Positions 45,915 to 55,901 of a stretch of 64,000 bases of DNA are shown here, one piece after another. The DNA is from Pseudoalteromonas sp. EB27. GTDB taxonomy: Bacteria > Pseudomonadota > Gammaproteobacteria > Enterobacterales > Alteromonadaceae. The number at the start of each line of letters is the position of its first letter. The stretch's first letter is position 1. A model generated the notes under the pieces. That model was not told the DNA's origin. It saw only the letters and a program-made list of their open reading frames with translations, and searched no databases. The stretch is taken from the NCBI RefSeq assembly GCF_001974875.1, contig NZ_MTQD01000003.1, forward strand, positions 1 through 64,000. The letters are read 5' to 3'. Position numbers and translations under genes: made by a program.

Positions 45915-47021
45915 ATGCAAAAGTTAAATTGGCGACGTATCGTACTTAAAGTAGGTAGTGCATTAATTGCACCAGATCAAGATGGCTGCCGTTCGCGTTA
46001 CATATTAACCATCGCACAGTTCATTGTTCGTTGTCGTGCCCGTGGAATTGAGGTGATTTTAGTATCATCGGGTTCTGTAGCGGCTGGAGCGCATTTATTC
46101 CCTTCAGACAAACCTCGTTCTGTGGTGATGAAAAAAGCAATGGCAGCAGCAGGTCAAACAGAAATGATCGCCATGTGGGACCGCTTTTTTGACTTTCCAT
46201 CTGCGCAGCTATTATTAACGCACGGTGATTTACGTGATCGCGAGCGTTACCAAAGTATTCGTGAAACAGTGTTTACTTTACTTGAGCATGGTGTTCTTCC
46301 TATCATTAATGAAAATGATGCTGTAACTACCGACGACTTAAGAGTGGGTGATAACGATAACTTATCAGCAATGGTTGCAGCAGCTGCCGACGCTGATGCT
46401 TTATTAATATTCTCAGATGTTGACGGGCTATATGATAAAAACCCTAACTTGCATGATGATGCGGTGCTACTGCCTGAAATAAAATCAATTGATGAATCTA
46501 TTTATGCTATGGCAGGATGTGCTACAAGTGCCGTTGGTACTGGTGGTATGAAAACTAAAATAGAAGCGGCAGAAAAAGCAACGTCACATGGTATAGCAAC
46601 TTATATTATAAACGGCTTTAAAGAAGAAACATTTACGAAATTGCTAGCTGGGGAAAATCCTGGTAGCGTATTTTTACCGTACGAAAAACCGATGCAGGAT
46701 TCTGTGCATTGGATGACACACACAGCAAACGAGCAAGGTGAAGTTGTTGTTGATGGATCATTTGATGAATCCCTGGAAGGGGAAAGCGGCTGTATTCGCG
46801 GTGATGAAATCATGGAAGTCCATGGTGAATTTGCTGTTGGTGATACTATTTTAGTACGTAGTGAAGACGGTACGCGTTTAGCTAAAGCGACCGCAAATTA
46901 TAGTAGCTGTTTGTTAAACTTTATTGCAGACAACGAACAGAGTGAATTCAGCGAAAAAATGCAGGATTCAATTGGACCAGTTATATCTGAAAAACATATC
47001 GCATTATTGGAGAAGTCATGA
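45915..47021 (+). CDS. proB: glutamate 5-kinase
   Basis: 368 residues, first step of proline synthesis. The amino-acid kinase domain (1-255) has RIVLKVGSALIAPD, ILVSSGSVAAG, INENDAV, DNDNLSAMVAAAADADALLI and GTGGMKTKIEAAEKA. A C-terminal PUA domain (about 275-355) is present, as in E. coli ProB. The stop overlaps the proA start by four bases. An upstream leader may regulate it. Confidence 0.97.
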   Translation: MQKLNWRRIVLKVGSALIAPDQDGCRSRYILTIAQFIVRCRARGIEVILVSSGSVAAGAHLFPSDKPRSVVMKKAMAAAGQTEMIAMWDRFFDFPSAQLLLTHGDLRDRERYQSIRETVFTLLEHGVLPIINENDAVTTDDLRVGDNDNLSAMVAAAADADALLIFSDVDGLYDKNPNLHDDAVLLPEIKSIDESIYAMAGCATSAVGTGGMKTKIEAAEKATSHGIATYIINGFKEETFTKLLAGENPGSVFLPYEKPMQDSVHWMTHTANEQGEVVVDGSFDESLEGESGCIRGDEIMEVHGEFAVGDTILVRSEDGTRLAKATANYSSCLLNFIADNEQSEFSEKMQDSIGPVISEKHIALLEKS

Positions 47022-48265
47022 GCTTAATTACGGACATTTCACGCCAGACAGCTAAAGCTGCCCATACACTTGCTTTACTCGACACCGAGACTAAAAATCA
47101 AGTACTAGTTGAAATGGCAGCGGCACTAAGAGAGCAAAAAGCATTTATAATCAAAGAAAACGAGAGTGACCTAAGCGCAGCACGCGACAATAACTTAGCA
47201 GCCTCAATGATAGACCGCTTAACGCTAAACGATGAGCGCATTGAAGCAATGGCAGAAGGCATTGAAGTAATAGTAAGCCTAGATGATCCTGTTGGTCAGC
47301 TACGTGATATTACAGAGCGTCCAAATGGCATTAAAATTCGTAAAATGCGCGTACCTCTTGGCGTTGTGTGTATGATTTATGAAGCACGCCCAAATGTAAC
47401 AGCAGACGCTGGCGCATTGTGTTTTAAATCAGGTAATGGCGTTATTTTACGTGGCGGTAAAGAAGCACTTAAAAGTTCGCAAGCTATCGCAAGTGTAATG
47501 CACAGTGTACTTGAAAAGCATAACTTACCAGTATCACTTATTTCAGTGATCCCAGATCCAGACCGTGCACTATTAATGGAATTGATGCAGCAACGTGAAA
47601 GCATTGATTTAATAATTCCACGTGGCGGTGAAGGCTTAATTAACTTTGTTACCGAAAACAGTACGATCCCAGTAATTCAGCATTACAAAGGCGTTTGTCA
47701 TCTATATGTAGATAAAGATGCAGATCTTGAAATTGCGCTTAACTTACTACTTAACGGTAAAACGCAACGTACGGGTGTTTGTAATGCACTTGAGGGCTTA
47801 GTAGTTCATCAAGATGTTGCAGATGAGTTTTTAAATCTTTGCGCAGTTGTATTACGCCAAGAAGGTGTAAAAATAAATGCCGACAGCTTTGCAGCTAAAT
47901 ATTTTGATAATGCAACTGTGTTAGCCGATAAGGAATTTGGTGAAGAATACCTAGACCTTGAAATTGCTATTCGTGTGGTGCCAACTTTCAGCGCTGCTGT
48001 GGATCATATCGCTCAGTTTGGTTCCAACCATACTGAAGTGATTTGTACTAAGAACGCAGCTGCTGCAGAGTTATTCCAGTGTAGTGTTGACGCTTCTGTA
48101 GTAATGGTTAACACATCATCTCGTTTTTCTGATGGCTCACAACTGGGTTTAGGTGCAGAGATTGGTATAGCAACCTCTAAGCTTCATGCGTACGGTCCGA
48201 TGGGTCTTGAATCACTGACCACAGAAAAGTATTTAGTTAATGGAGTGGGCCAAGTTCGCGAGTAA
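47018..48265 (+). CDS. proA: gamma-glutamyl phosphate reductase
   Basis: 415 residues, second step of proline synthesis, aldehyde-dehydrogenase fold. MRVPLGVVCMIYEARPNVT, GNGVILRGGKEALKSSQAIA, IIPRGGEGLINFV and the catalytic Cys in NGKTQRTGVCNALEGL are all present. It is coupled to proB by an ATGA overlap, so that kinase and reductase are made together; a terminator follows. Confidence 0.97.
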   Translation: MSLITDISRQTAKAAHTLALLDTETKNQVLVEMAAALREQKAFIIKENESDLSAARDNNLAASMIDRLTLNDERIEAMAEGIEVIVSLDDPVGQLRDITERPNGIKIRKMRVPLGVVCMIYEARPNVTADAGALCFKSGNGVILRGGKEALKSSQAIASVMHSVLEKHNLPVSLISVIPDPDRALLMELMQQRESIDLIIPRGGEGLINFVTENSTIPVIQHYKGVCHLYVDKDADLEIALNLLLNGKTQRTGVCNALEGLVVHQDVADEFLNLCAVVLRQEGVKINADSFAAKYFDNATVLADKEFGEEYLDLEIAIRVVPTFSAAVDHIAQFGSNHTEVICTKNAAAAELFQCSVDASVVMVNTSSRFSDGSQLGLGAEIGIATSKLHAYGPMGLESLTTEKYLVNGVGQVRE

Positions 48266-48283
48266 CTGCAAACTTAGGTTCAT

Positions 48284-48315
48284 AAAAAGCCGAGCATATT
48301 CATGCTCGGCTTTTT
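48284..48315. terminator. bidirectional terminator after proA
   Basis: Perfect stem AAAAAGCCGAGCAT/ATGCTCGGCTTTTT with loop ATTC, between proA and the convergent GGDEF-EAL gene. Confidence 0.93.
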
Positions 48316-48336
48316 AGTTTGTAAATTACGCAACGG

Positions 48337-50544
48337 TTATTTTAATTTATCAAGCCAATCGCTTGCAGGTTCAGGTCTATGTAAATAGTAGCCTTGAAGA
48401 ATAACTTCTGGATATTCCTGCAATAAATCAAAATGGGATTGGTTCTCTACGCCTTCAGCTACAATCTCTAACTCGAATAAACGGCCTAAGCTTACAATCA
48501 TATCAATAATTAACTTATCGTTATTATCAGTCGGTGCTTCCAATACAAAAGAGCGGTCAATTTTTAGTTCTTGTATAGGTAATTGTTTTAGATAAGTTAA
48601 ACTCGAATACCCAGTACCAAAGTCATCAATAGATACCCTAATACCTAGCTTCTTGAGACAATGAACAGCCTCAATAGCCGCTTCCATATGATTAAGCAAT
48701 GTCCCTTCAATTATCTCAATAGTGAGTTGCTGAGGGTTAATGCTATGTTGCTTTATTTGTTGGCTAATAAAGCTTAAAAAACGCGCTTCATGAAAGTGCC
48801 TGCCACTTACATTAATTGATAGGTTTAACTCAGGGTGAGTTTTACTAAGTTGCGTTAATATTTCTAGCGCATTTGTAGTCACCCAGCAATCTAAGTCATA
48901 AATTATATCTGACTCTTCAGCTATAGATATAAACTCACCAGGGCTAATAAAGCCTTTTTGGGGATGCTCCCATCTTAATAAAACCTCAGCCCCTTTAAGA
49001 TTTTGGCTTCGGTCAAATTGGGATTGTAAATATAGCGATAACTCATTATTTGAAATAGCTTTGCGTAAATCTTGCTCTATTTCAAAACGACGTTTTGCTT
49101 GCTCGCCAAACGAAGTATCAAAAAAGGTAACTCTATTACCGCCTTTCTCTTTTGCCTTGTAACAAGCTGCCTCACAGTTACGAATAGTTTCAATAGCGCT
49201 TTCCCACTGATCTTCTCGAGGAAAAATATACGTGCCAATACTTACCGTTAAGCTAACGTCTTGCTCACCTACCTTAAAAGGATGGTTTACACTTATAAGC
49301 AGCTCTTGAGCTTTATTTTCTGCCATAGCTTGGGCTCTAACTCTGCCAACGCCTTTTTCAACTGTACACAGTACTGCAAATTCATCACTGCCTAAGCGAG
49401 CAATAACATCTTTTTTACTCACCTTAGAATGAATTCGTTTAGTTAATTCTTTTAAAATGTTATCGCCAGCAAGTAGGCCTAATCCATCATTTATTGAGTG
49501 GAAGCTGTCTATGTCAATAATATAAATATAGGCATAACTATTTTCGGTACTACAAACCTGAAGTTGCTGCTCTAACTGTTTTAAAAAGCCATTTCGGTTT
49601 GGCAAACCCGTAAGCTCATCATGCCATGTGAGGTAGTGTATTCTTTCTTGTGTTACTTTAACGCTCGAAATATCACTAAACACACCAATATAATGCACAT
49701 TAGTATCTTGATCGCCTTTAACCATACTTAGAGTTAGTAGCTCAGGGTAAAGCTCGCCATTTTTGCGTCTGGTTACAAGTTCTCCACTCCAATATCCAGC
49801 TTGATTCGCATGCTCCCATACTTGATCAAAGCTAATACTAGGGTGGTTATTTTGTTTAATGTCGTGCAACTGCATTTGCAGGGAGTCAGATTCAGAGTAA
49901 CCAGTAATGCGGCAAAATGAAGGGTTTACGGCAATAATTTTTCCGTTACTGTCGGTAATAACAACGCCATCGGCGGTTCCCGTTAGGGCTTGATAAAATA
50001 ACTTTTGTTTTGAAGAGAGCTCTTTTAATTCTTCTTCACGCTGGCTTAGTTCTTTCGCCAGTGACTCTATTTCAAGTAGTTTATCGTGTAGGTCAAAGTT
50101 TTTTTCTATAAGCCTATCAAGCATGCCCTGTGCGGTAATATGGGTACGGATACGTGCTCTAACGAGCGCTAGCTTGTAAGGTTTGTGTATGTAGTCAATT
50201 GCGCCCATAGCAAAGCCTTTTTCTTCAGACTCTTCTTCGGTAAGCGCAGTGACAAATATAACAGGGATCCCTTTAGTATTTTGTTTCGCTTTGAGTATAT
50301 TGCATACTTCGTAGCCGTCCATGCCTGGCATCATTATGTCTAATAAAATTAAGTCAGGGCGAGTTGACTCAACAAATACTAATGCTTGTTCACCACTAGT
50401 CGAAATACGTACATCGTAATCAGTTAAAAGTCCTTCAACTAATACGTGTAAATTACTAGGTTCGTCATCAACAATAAGAATTAAAGGTTTATGCTTTTTC
50501 TCTGTGGTTAATCCATTACTGTTTGCGAGATAATTTGAATGCAC
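48337..50544 (-). CDS. REC-PAS-GGDEF-EAL c-di-GMP signalling protein
   Basis: 735 residues. Receiver at about 20-140 (PLILIVDDEPSNLHVLVEGL, phosphoacceptor in LILLDIMMPGMDGYEV). A coiled coil (150-185) links to a PAS domain (about 190-305) with a PAC-like tail. The GGDEF domain (about 310-470) has LTGLPNRNGFLKQL and ARLGSDEFAVL, so the signature is GSDEF rather than GGDEF. The EAL domain (about 485-735) has EVLLRWEHP, SINVSGRHF, IEIIEGTLL, IDDFGTGYSS and AEGVENQSH with the catalytic set intact. Phosphodiesterase activity seems likely, cyclase activity uncertain. Last gene of the three-gene signalling operon, likely the output of the upstream hybrid kinase. Confidence 0.92.
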   Translation of the reverse strand: MHSNYLANSNGLTTEKKHKPLILIVDDEPSNLHVLVEGLLTDYDVRISTSGEQALVFVESTRPDLILLDIMMPGMDGYEVCNILKAKQNTKGIPVIFVTALTEEESEEKGFAMGAIDYIHKPYKLALVRARIRTHITAQGMLDRLIEKNFDLHDKLLEIESLAKELSQREEELKELSSKQKLFYQALTGTADGVVITDSNGKIIAVNPSFCRITGYSESDSLQMQLHDIKQNNHPSISFDQVWEHANQAGYWSGELVTRRKNGELYPELLTLSMVKGDQDTNVHYIGVFSDISSVKVTQERIHYLTWHDELTGLPNRNGFLKQLEQQLQVCSTENSYAYIYIIDIDSFHSINDGLGLLAGDNILKELTKRIHSKVSKKDVIARLGSDEFAVLCTVEKGVGRVRAQAMAENKAQELLISVNHPFKVGEQDVSLTVSIGTYIFPREDQWESAIETIRNCEAACYKAKEKGGNRVTFFDTSFGEQAKRRFEIEQDLRKAISNNELSLYLQSQFDRSQNLKGAEVLLRWEHPQKGFISPGEFISIAEESDIIYDLDCWVTTNALEILTQLSKTHPELNLSINVSGRHFHEARFLSFISQQIKQHSINPQQLTIEIIEGTLLNHMEAAIEAVHCLKKLGIRVSIDDFGTGYSSLTYLKQLPIQELKIDRSFVLEAPTDNNDKLIIDMIVSLGRLFELEIVAEGVENQSHFDLLQEYPEVILQGYYLHRPEPASDWLDKLK

Positions 50545-50603
50545 TATCTATCCTTCTTTGCGTTCTTTGCAATATTAAATCTAGTTCAGGTTAGTGGTTA
50601 TGC

Positions 50604-53600
50604 CTAATTTTTATTATCGTTTCTATACTTATCAATAAGCTCAATCACTAGCGCGTAGTTAAAATGATCAATTGCTTCTTTGAGTTTAAATAAAGAGTGC
50701 CCTCTATCATATTGATTCATTTCTAGCTGTCTAATCAAACTGCTAGGTACAGGGCGAGCTGTTAATGCTAATGAGTATATATTATCAATAACCGAGTCTT
50801 CGTTTTCTAACTGATTTAGTTGCTTATGCTCTTTTTTAAAGCCGTCAGCTATCAAAAACTGTTTTACAGCAAAAAGTGTAAGAGTTAATTGCTCGTTAAA
50901 GCTAGATAAGTTAATACTCTTCTCATCTATTAAGTTTTTCTCAATACTTTGCGTGCTTTGTTGCAGTAGCTCCAAGCCTAATGTTCCGGCCAATCCTTTA
51001 AGTGTATGTACTAGTCGAATTAAGCTTTCTAACTCTCCATTTTTGATTAATATATCAGCTTTAATTGAAAAGTCATTGTAATCGTTGACAAACTGAGTAA
51101 ATAATTTAGCTAACAATTCATCATTGTTTTCTACGTTTTCTTTTGCCAGCTGCAGATTAATTGTATTTAATGGTTTGTTACTTTGTAGGTGTTTTTCTAT
51201 ACTTTCGAAAAGAGCATCAAAAATAATTGGTTTTACTAAAAAGTCATCCATACCCGCTCTAAACGCTGCTTTTTTATCATTAGGATCTGCGGCTGCTGTA
51301 ATTGCAATTATGGGAGTTTTGTAGCCCCGCTCTCTTAATATACTTGTTGCCTCTAAGCCGTCCATAACTGGCATCTGAACATCCATAAAAATAATATCAA
51401 TGTCATTTGTCTCTACTTTACCTAATGCATCATGTCCATCATTAGCAATGATCACGGCCATATCTAACCTTGCTAAAAGGGCAGAAGCTATTTCTTGGTT
51501 AATCTTATTATCGTCAACCACCAATGCATTAAAACCCGAGAATTTAGGATGAGGCCTTAATTGCTTTTCTTTAAAATTATCAGGTGAAAGCTTCCTTAAA
51601 ATTTCTACTTCACTATTTTTATTACCAATAATTGTAATGTCTATACTTTCATTTTTTGTAATTGGCTCAGGAGACTCTTCATCAGTAATCAATAAAATAA
51701 GCGTCAATTTTTCATTAGTATTTTTATTTTGAGCATACAGTTGTTGTAATATAAAGTTATCTTTGAGCTCTTTTTGTTTTATCGACATTATTACAATACT
51801 AAATGGGCTATTAGGTTGAGCCATTTTAGCAATGGCTCTTAATGGTTCTTGTGTGGTTTCTGTTGTTATATTTATATCACTTAGCAAGTCCATTAATTTT
51901 TTAATTTGCTCATTATCGGGGCTAATTAATAGGGCATGTTTTTTAAGTTTTTGCTGCTCAGATAAGGTAAAGGGTAGAGTGAAGAAAAACTCGCTACCTT
52001 GATTAATCGTGCTCCTTACTTGTATATCTCCGCCAAGTAGTTTAGTTAATTGTTTGCTTATAGTGAGTCCTAAACCGGTTCCACCATACTTTCTTGTTGT
52101 GCTTGAATCACCTTGCGAGAAAGACTGAAATATAATTTTTGATTGCTCTTCAGTCATCCCAATACCGGTGTCTTTTATACTAAAGCGAAGGTTTATTGTT
52201 TTTTCGTGTTGAGATGTCGCTTCTATAATTAATGATATTTCACCATGCTCAGTAAACTTAATTGCGTTACCTACACAGTTATTTATTATTTGGCTTAAGT
52301 GCATGGGGTCGCCAATAAGTTCAAGCCCTGCATCAACATGCAAAGTAAAGTTTAATAACAAACCTTTTTGCTTTGCATTGGTTGAGAACAAGTTTTGTAC
52401 GTTAGAAACAATAGTATGTAAGGTAAATGGAATTTTCTCTAACTGGACTTTTTCCGATTCTAGTTTAGAAAAATCCAGAATATTATTTAAAATCTGCAAT
52501 AAATTTTGAGCGCTTGAAAAAGCTTTGTCTGCATAGTGTTTTTGCCTTAAAGGAAGCTCGCTGCTTTGTAACAGTTGCAACATGCCCAATATGCCATTCA
52601 TTGGGGTGCGAAGCTCATGACTCATGTTGGCTACAAAATCTATCTTTGTTTTATTGGCTTTATCAGTTTGCTCCATAGCACTCGTTAGGTCGGCATTCAT
52701 TGCTTCCATTTGGGTATTTAATACACGAGTTTCGTTGAGCAGTTCTTTGGTTTGCTTGTTTTTTAGATACAAAGCGTTAGCGGCTTTTATTACCGATGCT
52801 ATTTCTGTTTGATTTTGGTTGTTATTTGAAATAGTTACTGGCTTTTCGTTATTCATATCTTTAAGTAGTAAAGTGAGCTGAGTAATCGGTTTTATAACTG
52901 ATCTGAAAATAAAATAGCTTAAAAACAAAATGATTAACATAATTAAAACGGCAAATATATTTGCCTGCTCTGTATTTTTTGTTAAGTGGTTACCTAATAG
53001 CTCTTCTGTTTCGGTTAGTTTATTTTTTTCTATATTTTTAATTTCATTAGTTAAATATAGCAATTCGTTTTCTATGCCTGTAAGCACTACATTTACAGAA
53101 AAAGTGTAGCTACGGGTAAGTAATACAAGTTGGTTATAAGCTTGTTTTAAGCTTGTTGTTTTATTGGAGAGGGATTCATTTATTACAGAGGTGCTCGTTA
53201 GTTTTTTATGTAAGTGATTTAAGTTTTGTTTTACATTTTGTGCTTCATCAAAATTAGGTTTATAGAGGTAGCTTATAATTGCGTGTTGTAAATTACTTAT
53301 TGTGAGTAAAACATCGTTGAAAATAACCTTGTTACTGTCGCTTGAAGACTCCTCTAAATTACTAATTGTTACTTGTAAGTCATCAATAGGCTGTTTGAAC
53401 TGAGTAGTGTAAAGATGTTCGCGTTTTTGTCTGTTTACGACAACTTGGCCAAATGTATCTTGGTAGTTACTTAAATACTCGCCAAGGCGTATTAGTGAGT
53501 TTTTGTATTCAAGGGGATGGTGTAGAGTATTTGTTTTTAGTTGCTTAAGGTTTAGATTTGCCTTATTTAAATAAAAATTAAATTTGGTAATCGTATTTTC

Positions 53601-53822
53601 ATTTGCATTGTCAATAAATGAGACTGCATACGCTTGCAAAGAGATAATATCGTTTTCTAAGTGATTCACAGCTTCGCTTTGAATAAGCGCGTTATGCTGC
53701 GACTTTTGCAAGTTTAGTAAGGTCGTTTGCGAATAGTTAAACAAGTAACTTTGCAAAAGAAGTAATCCAATCAGCGGACACAAAGCTAATATTATTTTTG
53801 ATTTAATTGAATTTATTATCAT
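50604..53822 (-). CDS. hybrid sensor histidine kinase with receiver and HPt domains
   Basis: 1072 residues. One membrane helix at about 8-28 and a second at 289-307 enclose a mostly helical periplasmic sensor of about 255 residues. A HAMP-like link and coiled coil (310-395) lead to the HisKA domain with H402 in FVANMSHELRTPMNG. The HATPase domain (NNCVGNAIKFTEHGEISL, DTGIGM, GGTGLGLTISKQL) follows. A receiver sits at about 755-875 (ALVVDDNKINQE, IIFMDVQMPVMDG), then an HPt domain at about 900-990 with its His in LVHTLKGLAGTLGLE. The start overlaps the stop of the solute-binding protein gene by one base, so the binding protein is probably its ligand sensor. Confidence 0.93.
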   Translation of the reverse strand: MIINSIKSKIILALCPLIGLLLLQSYLFNYSQTTLLNLQKSQHNALIQSEAVNHLENDIISLQAYAVSFIDNANENTITKFNFYLNKANLNLKQLKTNTLHHPLEYKNSLIRLGEYLSNYQDTFGQVVVNRQKREHLYTTQFKQPIDDLQVTISNLEESSSDSNKVIFNDVLLTISNLQHAIISYLYKPNFDEAQNVKQNLNHLHKKLTSTSVINESLSNKTTSLKQAYNQLVLLTRSYTFSVNVVLTGIENELLYLTNEIKNIEKNKLTETEELLGNHLTKNTEQANIFAVLIMLIILFLSYFIFRSVIKPITQLTLLLKDMNNEKPVTISNNNQNQTEIASVIKAANALYLKNKQTKELLNETRVLNTQMEAMNADLTSAMEQTDKANKTKIDFVANMSHELRTPMNGILGMLQLLQSSELPLRQKHYADKAFSSAQNLLQILNNILDFSKLESEKVQLEKIPFTLHTIVSNVQNLFSTNAKQKGLLLNFTLHVDAGLELIGDPMHLSQIINNCVGNAIKFTEHGEISLIIEATSQHEKTINLRFSIKDTGIGMTEEQSKIIFQSFSQGDSSTTRKYGGTGLGLTISKQLTKLLGGDIQVRSTINQGSEFFFTLPFTLSEQQKLKKHALLISPDNEQIKKLMDLLSDINITTETTQEPLRAIAKMAQPNSPFSIVIMSIKQKELKDNFILQQLYAQNKNTNEKLTLILLITDEESPEPITKNESIDITIIGNKNSEVEILRKLSPDNFKEKQLRPHPKFSGFNALVVDDNKINQEIASALLARLDMAVIIANDGHDALGKVETNDIDIIFMDVQMPVMDGLEATSILRERGYKTPIIAITAAADPNDKKAAFRAGMDDFLVKPIIFDALFESIEKHLQSNKPLNTINLQLAKENVENNDELLAKLFTQFVNDYNDFSIKADILIKNGELESLIRLVHTLKGLAGTLGLELLQQSTQSIEKNLIDEKSINLSSFNEQLTLTLFAVKQFLIADGFKKEHKQLNQLENEDSVIDNIYSLALTARPVPSSLIRQLEMNQYDRGHSLFKLKEAIDHFNYALVIELIDKYRNDNKN

Positions 53823-55084
53823 TATCGGCTAATCAACTCATACCATTTTTGTAGACTGTAGTCATAGGTTGGCATAACGGTGTTCCATACTGCTACATTG
53901 CTAAAGCGTTTATGGTAACTACCGCCGTTGCGTTGCTCACCCGCTTTTACTGCTACGTCGCCATTTGTATTTAATAAATCTATGTTTGTTGCTTTTCCAC
54001 CATACCAGTAATCCCATTCGGCCTGAGATAGAAGTAGTTTAGAGCGTTGTGGGTTACTAATGTAATAACCTTGGCGAGCAATAAATGCACCAGGCCAGCC
54101 TGAAAGCCACCAATTCATATAGTCGTAAGCTGCATCTTTTACGCTACTTTGTGTTTGTGACGATAAACACATAACACCATGCCATCCTCGGTAGCCTTCT
54201 TTTGGCGCGGCAAAACGAACATTAATATTTTTACTGTTTAACGCAGAGACGGCAGGCGAAAACATACTTTCTATATGGGCACGCTTACTTTTCATAAACT
54301 CAATCGATTCAGGGACCGAGTTCCAATAGCCACTAAAATGACCTTGGCGTTTAAAGTCGAGTAATATACTAAACAATCTATCAAGTTCTGGGCGGGTCAT
54401 TGCACCTATATCGTTAAACTTTATAAGTCCTTTGCTTTGTGCTGCTAGGGCTAGGTCAAATAATCCAATGGTAGGCGCATTTACAATGGCTACTTTACCT
54501 CGGTTCTCGTCATCAAGCAGCCAACTCCAGCTTTCTGTTTCGTATGCTATACCGGGCTTAATAAAGTTGGTGTTGTAACCAAAAGAGTCAACATTATGCA
54601 CATAAGGCAAAAAGCTAATATGATCGCTTTCTTGAGCGCTTAATGTGCCATCGGGTTGAACATTTAATAATTTATAGGGGGCATCACCTGCACCAATACT
54701 TGCAGTTTCGGTTAGTTTTCCCGTTTTAGTGAGTGGATTTATCTCGTTAAAGTAGGTGAGTCGCTTTTTTTCTATTGGCTGAATAGAACCTGCATCCCAA
54801 AGCACATTAATGCTGTTTGACCACTGTTCGTATAAATCAAAGGAGCTAGGGTCCATTGATGCCTTTTGCAAAACAGCAGCGCTGCCTGCTGGAGTAAATT
54901 CTATATTAATACCTAAGTCACTCATCGCTTGCTTGCGGATAGCCTCTTGGAGTGTTACATGAGTACCAAGTACTCTTAATGTGACTTTTTTTCGGGCAAA
55001 AACATAAGGCGCATGTGTTATCGCACCAGCTGTTAAACCTATAGCAGCTAGCTTTTTTAGCGTTGAACGCTTAGGGTTGTCCAT
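53822..55084 (-). CDS. ABC-type periplasmic solute-binding protein, sensory
   Basis: 420 residues, PotD/type-II-binding-protein fold. The N-terminus KRSTLKKLAAIGLTAGAITH resembles a Tat signal with KR in place of RR, cleaved near YVFA. Recognisable parts are VTLRVLGTHVTLQEAIRKQA, FDLYEQWSNSINVLWDAG and KVAIVNAPTIGLFDLALAA. Family members bind polyamines, iron or small organic solutes. No ABC permease or ATPase lies nearby; the gene is the first of an operon with a hybrid kinase and a c-di-GMP protein. A role in presenting ligand to the kinase, not in uptake, is therefore inferred. Ligand unknown. Confidence 0.85.
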   Translation of the reverse strand: MDNPKRSTLKKLAAIGLTAGAITHAPYVFARKKVTLRVLGTHVTLQEAIRKQAMSDLGINIEFTPAGSAAVLQKASMDPSSFDLYEQWSNSINVLWDAGSIQPIEKKRLTYFNEINPLTKTGKLTETASIGAGDAPYKLLNVQPDGTLSAQESDHISFLPYVHNVDSFGYNTNFIKPGIAYETESWSWLLDDENRGKVAIVNAPTIGLFDLALAAQSKGLIKFNDIGAMTRPELDRLFSILLDFKRQGHFSGYWNSVPESIEFMKSKRAHIESMFSPAVSALNSKNINVRFAAPKEGYRGWHGVMCLSSQTQSSVKDAAYDYMNWWLSGWPGAFIARQGYYISNPQRSKLLLSQAEWDYWYGGKATNIDLLNTNGDVAVKAGEQRNGGSYHKRFSNVAVWNTVMPTYDYSLQKWYELISR

Positions 55085-55262
55085 GTTAAGCCTAAAGTAT
55101 TAATGTGTGACATTATGTATAGCTAAGAACTTGTAAAGACACAAGTTGAATGGATAAATTTAAAATTATATAGAATGAAAATTAGAATAGTAGGGTATCA
55201 AAAAATAATAAAAACAATGGAAAAATAGAAGAGTAGAACGAATTTGAAAAGGAGTAGGAAAG

Positions 55263-55338
55263 TGGTGGAGCTAAGCAGGATCGAACTGCTGACCTCCTGC
55301 GTGCAAGGCAGGCGCTCTCCCAGCTGAGCTATAGCCCC
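55263..55338 (-). tRNA. tRNA-Ala (anticodon TGC)
   Basis: Read on the minus strand the gene starts GGGGCTATAGCTCAGCTGGG, has the anticodon loop CTTGCAC (anticodon TGC), the T-arm GCAGTTCGATCCTGC, and ends with an encoded CCA. Acceptor pairs GGGGCTA/TAGCTCC close the cloverleaf. 76 bases in all. It stands alone, not inside an rRNA operon in this window. Confidence 0.95.
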
Positions 55339-55504
55339 ACATTCCTAAATTACATATAATGTAACTGCTTGACTGCTGAGTTCCAAGCGGGACGAACTTT
55401 AAGTTTTTTTATAAATTTGGTCAAGTATTTTTTCGTAAATTTTCACCGTTTTCGTCAATTTTTGTTAGACTCGGCTTAATTCAAAACTAAAACGATAAAA
55501 AACA

Positions 55505-55900
55505 ATGAAAAAATGTGTTCTGGCGCTTATGGTTTTACTCGCTGGTTGTGCCTCGAATGATGAGCCGCCTTTTGAAATAAATAATAAACAGTTTCACGAA
55601 AAGCAAGATGATCAAGGCAATAAACTTTTTGCTTATGTTGTTTCGGTAAAAGCTAAGCATCGTGAAAACTTTAACTTAGACCGTGGTCCAAACAAGAGAC
55701 CAAGCCGTGGTGAGGTTAAGCAGTATATTGAACAAGAGCATTTTGAAGAATCGAGTGTTTTAAAATTGCAGTTAGAAGATCAAGCTGTTGAGTTATTAAA
55801 CGAAGAGTTAAAAGAGCGTCAGTATTGCGATAATAAACACGAAGTAAGTGAAGTTTTATGGCGAGACCTAAGCGTGCAATTAAGAGGGCGTTGTTTGTAA
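55505..55900 (+). CDS. small uncharacterised lipoprotein
   Basis: 131 residues. MKKCVLALMVLLAGCASNDE contains a lipobox (LAGC), so the mature protein would begin at Cys15. The residue after it is Ala, which favours sorting to the outer membrane. The rest is charged with an NFNLDRGPNKRPSRGEVKQY segment and two further Cys residues (YCDNK and GRCL at the end) that could form a disulphide. No family recognised. The prolyl-tRNA editing gene follows after one base, suggesting cotranscription. Confidence 0.75.
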   Translation: MKKCVLALMVLLAGCASNDEPPFEINNKQFHEKQDDQGNKLFAYVVSVKAKHRENFNLDRGPNKRPSRGEVKQYIEQEHFEESSVLKLQLEDQAVELLNEELKERQYCDNKHEVSEVLWRDLSVQLRGRCL

Positions 55901-55901
55901 T

